Positions 60,468 through 64,000 of a stretch of DNA of 64,000 nucleotides are shown here, in pieces. The stretch lies in the NCBI GenBank assembly GCA_037349315.1, contig JBAIAC010000626.1, positions 26,049 to 90,048 on the forward strand, read 5' to 3'. This DNA is from Chelydra serpentina (lineage: Eukaryota > Chordata > Testudines > Chelydridae). Position numbers and translations under genes: made by a program. Within the stretch, counting starts at the first letter, position 1, and every line of letters starts with the position of its first letter. The notes beneath the pieces were generated by a model. That model saw only the letters and a program-made list of their open reading frames with translations, was not told the origin of the DNA and did no database searches.

Positions 60468-62335
60468 GTTGAGGGTGAGGGGTGGGGGTGAGGGTGTCGG
60501 TGGGGGTGAGAGTGAGGGTGGGGTTGGGGCTGAGGGTATGGCAGGGGGTTAGGGTGGGGGTGAGGGTGAGGTTGGGTGTTAGGGTGAGGGTGAGGTTGGG
60601 GGTGGGGGTGAGGGTGAGCGTCAGATGGGGCCTAGGTCAGGGTGAGGGTGAGGTTGGGCCACGGGTGGGGGTGAGGGTGAGGGTGAAGATGAGGTTGGGG
60701 GAGGGCTGAGGGTGAGCATGAGGGTGGATGTGGGGGTGGGGGGTAGGGTGAGGGTAGGGTGAGGGTGAGGTTCGGGGTGGGAGATAGGGTGAGGGTTAGG
60801 GTGAGGGTGGGGGTGGGAGTGAGGATGAGGGTGGGGGTGAGGGTGGGGATTGGGGGTAGGGGTGGCGGTGGCGGTGGGGCTGGGGTAAGGATGAGGGTGA
60901 GGCTAACGATGGGGGTGGGGTGAGGGTGAAGGTGTGGGTGGGTGTTGGGCTGAGGGAGAAGGTGAGGGTGAGTGTTTATGGTTAGGGTTAGGGTGAGGGT
61001 GATGGTGAGGGTCAGCGTGGTGGTGGGGGACTGGGTGAGGGAGAGGGTGAGGGTGGGGGTGAGTGTTTAAGGTTAGGGTTAGGGTGAGGGTGAGGGTGAC
61101 GGTGAGGGTGAGGGTGAGGCTTAGGGTTAAGGTTAGGGTGAGAGTGAGTGTGGGGGTGAGGCTGAGGGTGAGGGTGGGGGTGGGGGAGAGGGTAAGGGTG
61201 GGGTGGGGGTTAGGGTGAGGGTGAGGGTAAGTGTGGGGGTGGGGTGGGGGGTGGGGTGGGGGTTTAGGGTGAGTGTGAAAGTGTGGGTGAGGGTGGGGGT
61301 TAGGGTGAGGGTGATGGTGAGGTTGGGGGTGGGGATGATGGTGAGGGAGATTGTGAGGGTGGGGTTAGGGGTGAGGGTGAGGCTGGGGGAGCCGTAAGGG
61401 TGAGGGTGAGCGTGGGGGTTGGGGTTAGGGTGAGGCTGAGGGTGGGGGTGGGAGTGAGGGTGGGGGTGAGGTTGAGGGTGGGGGTGAGGGTGGCAGTGGG
61501 GTGGGGGTTGTGTTAAAGATGAGGGTGAGGGTGAGGGTGGGTGTGAGGGAGCGGGTGAGGTTGGGGTTGGATGTGTAGGTGTATGTGAGGGTGAGGGTGT
61601 GGTGGGGGTTAGGTGAGTGTGAGTGTGGGGGTGTGGTTTAGGGTGAGGGTATGGGTTACGTCGGGGTGGGGAGGGGGTGGGTGGTGAGCGGGAGGGTGTG
61701 GGTGGGTGTTGGGGATAGGGTGAGGGTGGGGGTGGGAGGGAGGATGAGGGTGAGGGCTTGGGTGAGGGAGAGGGTGAGGTTGGGCTGGGGGTGGGGGTGA
61801 GGGTGAAGTTGAGGTTGCCGGAGGGCTGAGGGCGAGCATGGGGGTGGATGTGGTGGTGAGGGTGAGGGTGGGGTTGGATGTGCGGGTGAGTGTGAGGGTG
61901 GGGATGGGGGTTAGGATGAGGTGAGGTTGGGGTGGGATATAGGGTGAGGGTTAGGGTGAGGGTGGAGAGTGGGAGTGAAGATGAGGGTGGGGGTGGGGGT
62001 TGGGTGAGTTTGGCGGTGGGGGTGGGGGTTGGGGTAAGGATTAGGGTGAGGGTGGGGGTGGGGGTGGGGTGAAGGTGAGAGTGTGGGTGGGGATTGGGAT
62101 GATGGTGAGGGTGGGGGTGGGGGGTGTTGGGATGAGGGTGGCGGTGGGGTTGGGGGTTGGGGTAAGGATGAGGGTTAAGGTTAGGGTGAGAATGGGGGTG
62201 GGGTTGAGGCTGAGGGTGATGGTGGGGGTGGGGGAGAGGGTAATGATGGTCGTGGGGGTTGGGTGAGGGTAATTGTGGGGGTGGGGTGCGGTTAGGGTGA
62301 GGGTGAAAGTGTTGGTGAGAGTGAGGGTGGGGGTT
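60468..62335. repeat. G-rich hexamer satellite
   Basis: To about 61250 it is the outer right arm of the second inverted repeat (mirror of 53567-54354). From there to 62335 it is further GGGTGA-type DNA without a mirrored partner that I could identify. Confidence 0.88.
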
Positions 62336-62520
62336 AGAATCATAGAATCATAGAATATCAGGTTGGAAGGGACCTTAGGAGGTCATCTAGTCCAACCCAC
62401 TGCTCAAAGCAGGACCAATCCCCAATTTTGCCCCAGATCCCTAAATGGCCCCCTCAAGGATTGAACTCACAACCCTGGGTTTAACAGGCCAATGCTCAAC
62501 CACTGAGCTATCCCTCCCGC
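62336..62520 (-). mobile_element. tRNA-derived SINE with CR1-like tail (copy 3, independent)
   Basis: Same build as copies 1 and 2, but the tail has ATTCTATG repeats (here CATAGAATCATAGAAT), and the element differs at several positions and lies outside the inverted repeats. GGTTAG occurs on both sides, a possible short target duplication in satellite. Confidence 0.88.
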
Positions 62521-63046
62521 CGGTTAGGGTGAGGGTGGGAGTGAGGGTGGATATGGGTGAGTTTGCAGGTGAGGGTGGGGTGGAGTGTGGGTGAGTGTGA
62601 GGGTGAGGGTGGGGGTTAGGTTGAGGGGTAGGGTGAGGTTGAGGTTGGGGTGGGAGATAGGGTGGAAGGTGAGGGTGATGGTGAGGGGTGGGGTTGTGGG
62701 TTAGGGTAAGGGTTACGGTCTGGGTGGGGATGGGGTGGGTGGTGAGCGGAGGGTGTGGGTGGGGTTGTGGGTAGGGTGAGGGTGGGGTTGGGAGTGAGGA
62801 TGAGGGTGAGGGTGGGGGTGAGGGTGGTGGTTGGGGTGAGGGTGGCCGTGTGGGTGGGGGTTGGGGTAAGGATGAGGGTGGGGTTGGGGGGTGGGGGAGG
62901 TGTGGTGTGGGGTGGGGATAAGGGTGAGTGTGGGGGTTGGGGTGAGGGGAGAGGGTGGGGTTGAGTGTGAGTGTTTAGAGTTATGGTTATGGTGACAGTG
63001 AGGGTCAGTGTGGAGGTGGGGGTAGGGGTGAGGGTGAGCGTTAGTG
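62521..63046. repeat. G-rich hexamer satellite next to the third gag copy
   Basis: GGGTGA-type DNA that passes directly into gag at about 63047. Confidence 0.85.
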
Positions 63047-64000
63047 TGGAAATCATGGCAGAGACAGAAGCCCACAAGAGAGCTATGGAAGCAGAGGATC
63101 TGGCCCACAAGGAGGGCTATGGAAGCAGAAAGAATCAGGGAGGAGGTGGCCCACAAGAGAGCTATGGAGGCTGTTGCAGAGTTGAAGAGTCGAAACCCTT
63201 CAGCCGCAAGCTCCACTTCCCCAAAAATCCACAACGGGAGCGTCTATGCCCCCAGTATGATAAATCCAAGGATATAGCCGAATATTTTATCACCTCCGAG
63301 AGACTGTGCTCCCTCCATGCGATCCCAGAAGATCAAAAAATGACCACCTTGATAGCCAAATTGACTGGCAGAGCTCTGGACATATTCAATAAGATGCCCA
63401 TTGGTGATGCCTCCAATTATGGTAAATTTAAGGAACTGGTTTTGAAACAGTTTAAGGTTACACCTGAAACCTCCAGGGTTAAATTCAGGAGTCTTAAGAG
63501 GGGAGATGGATTAAGTAATGTGGTTTATGCAAATGAAATGACAGTTCTGGTAGATAAGTGGGTGAGGGCAAAAGACATTACAAGCTTTGAAGGAATGTGT
63601 GATATGGTTTGCTCAGGAACAATTCCTGAATCTGTGCAGTGATGATGTAAAACAGTATCGTGGGACAAAAAGGTAAAAGCCGTGGGTGAATTAGCTGGGT
63701 TGCAGACTCCTATGAGCACGCACAAGCTGCAATTAAGCATAACCCATGGCAGAGGGGTACAGGGTTGGGGGAAAACAGAGTCACCGTGTTTCCACTGGGA
63801 AAAAGGAGGCTGGGCGCTCACCTCCCCATTCCCCTAGTACTCGTCCAAATTCCCTGTACAATCAGAGGAGCCCAGAGGTGCTATCAGTGTAAGTGCACCG
63901 AGCACCTGAGAGATAAGTGTCCCCTGCTGAGGTGAAAACAAGGCATCAAGGTGGCCCAATGAAGCTGCTGCCTCTTTCCACAGGGTTTGTGAAGTTGACT
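63047..64000 (+). pseudogene. Third Gag copy, frameshifted and cut by the window edge
   Basis: Homologous to 2103-3075 of the young element. It starts in the coiled-coil segment (the AETEAHKRAMEAE equivalent), keeps the SCAN-like capsid segment, and reaches the zinc-knuckle region before the window ends. A single-base insertion near 63110 and another near 63607 shift the frame. From about 63600 onward single-base indels become frequent. A short in-frame loss removes the QKHEL segment near 63170. The start codon is missing because satellite replaces the upstream part. The element may continue beyond 64000. Confidence 0.85.

Larger units (their letters stand above)
58500..61250 (-). repeat. Second inverted repeat, right arm
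   Basis: Partner of 53567-56300. The SINE copies differ by only a few indels, indicating recent formation or gene conversion. The spacer is about 2.2 kb of mostly C-rich satellite. Confidence 0.85.

Overview
The window looks like vertebrate repeat DNA, most likely from a cryptodiran turtle. Three copies of a tRNA-derived SINE carry a CR1-like tail (ATTCTGTG/ATTCTATG repeats), the layout known for turtle Pol III SINEs. There are also Ty3/Gypsy-type LTR retroelements with a SCAN-like Gag, and TTAGGG-type interstitial telomere-like DNA. I see no host protein-coding gene, rRNA gene or free tRNA gene. The species assignment is an inference.

About 41 kb (roughly two thirds) is a degenerate hexamer satellite, mostly CCCTCA/TGAGGG with CCCTAA, CCCCCA and CCCTCC variants. 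It lies in long blocks that are C-rich or G-rich on the + strand. A second satellite with a monomer of about 118 bp forms four arrays (21451-22288, 28086-31006, 33105-38092, 43801-44637).

Layout from left to right: G-rich satellite (1-641); a young LTR retroelement with 1069-bp LTRs (642-5709) that keeps a Gag-protease frame but has lost the rest of pol; an older truncated relative (5722-8059) with Gag-protease, an integrase piece and then reverse transcriptase/RNase H pieces; an inverted LTR of a related subfamily (8060-9299); C-rich satellite with 0.9-1.1 kb higher-order repeats (9300-21450); a 7-monomer 118-bp island; C-rich satellite to 25957, where polarity flips to G-rich; a TTAGGG-rich stretch (27781-28085); a 118-bp array; C-rich then G-rich satellite with a second flip at 32551; a long 118-bp array in the opposite orientation. 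From 34797 to 53566 the left side is repeated in reverse, including the TTAGGG stretch, the polarity flip, the 118-bp island, the higher-order repeats, the LTR and the pol piece. A second, smaller inverted repeat (53567-56300 against 58500-61250) follows, carrying a mirrored LTR fragment and a mirrored SINE. The window ends in G-rich satellite with a third SINE and a third, frameshifted gag copy (63047-64000).

The main result is architectural. A large inverted repeat (arms 7398-31006 and 34797-53566) is highly similar between arms but interrupted by arm-specific tandem duplications and deletions. It contains an older, more diverged inner inverted repeat in each arm and is joined end to end to a second inverted repeat. 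The retroelements do not form an operon or pathway; they are layered insertions and rearrangement remnants that date and mark the satellite structure. Long stop-free frames inside the hexamer satellite (encoding VRVGV, TLTPT or PHPHP dipeptides) are artefacts of hexamer periodicity and are not annotated as genes.
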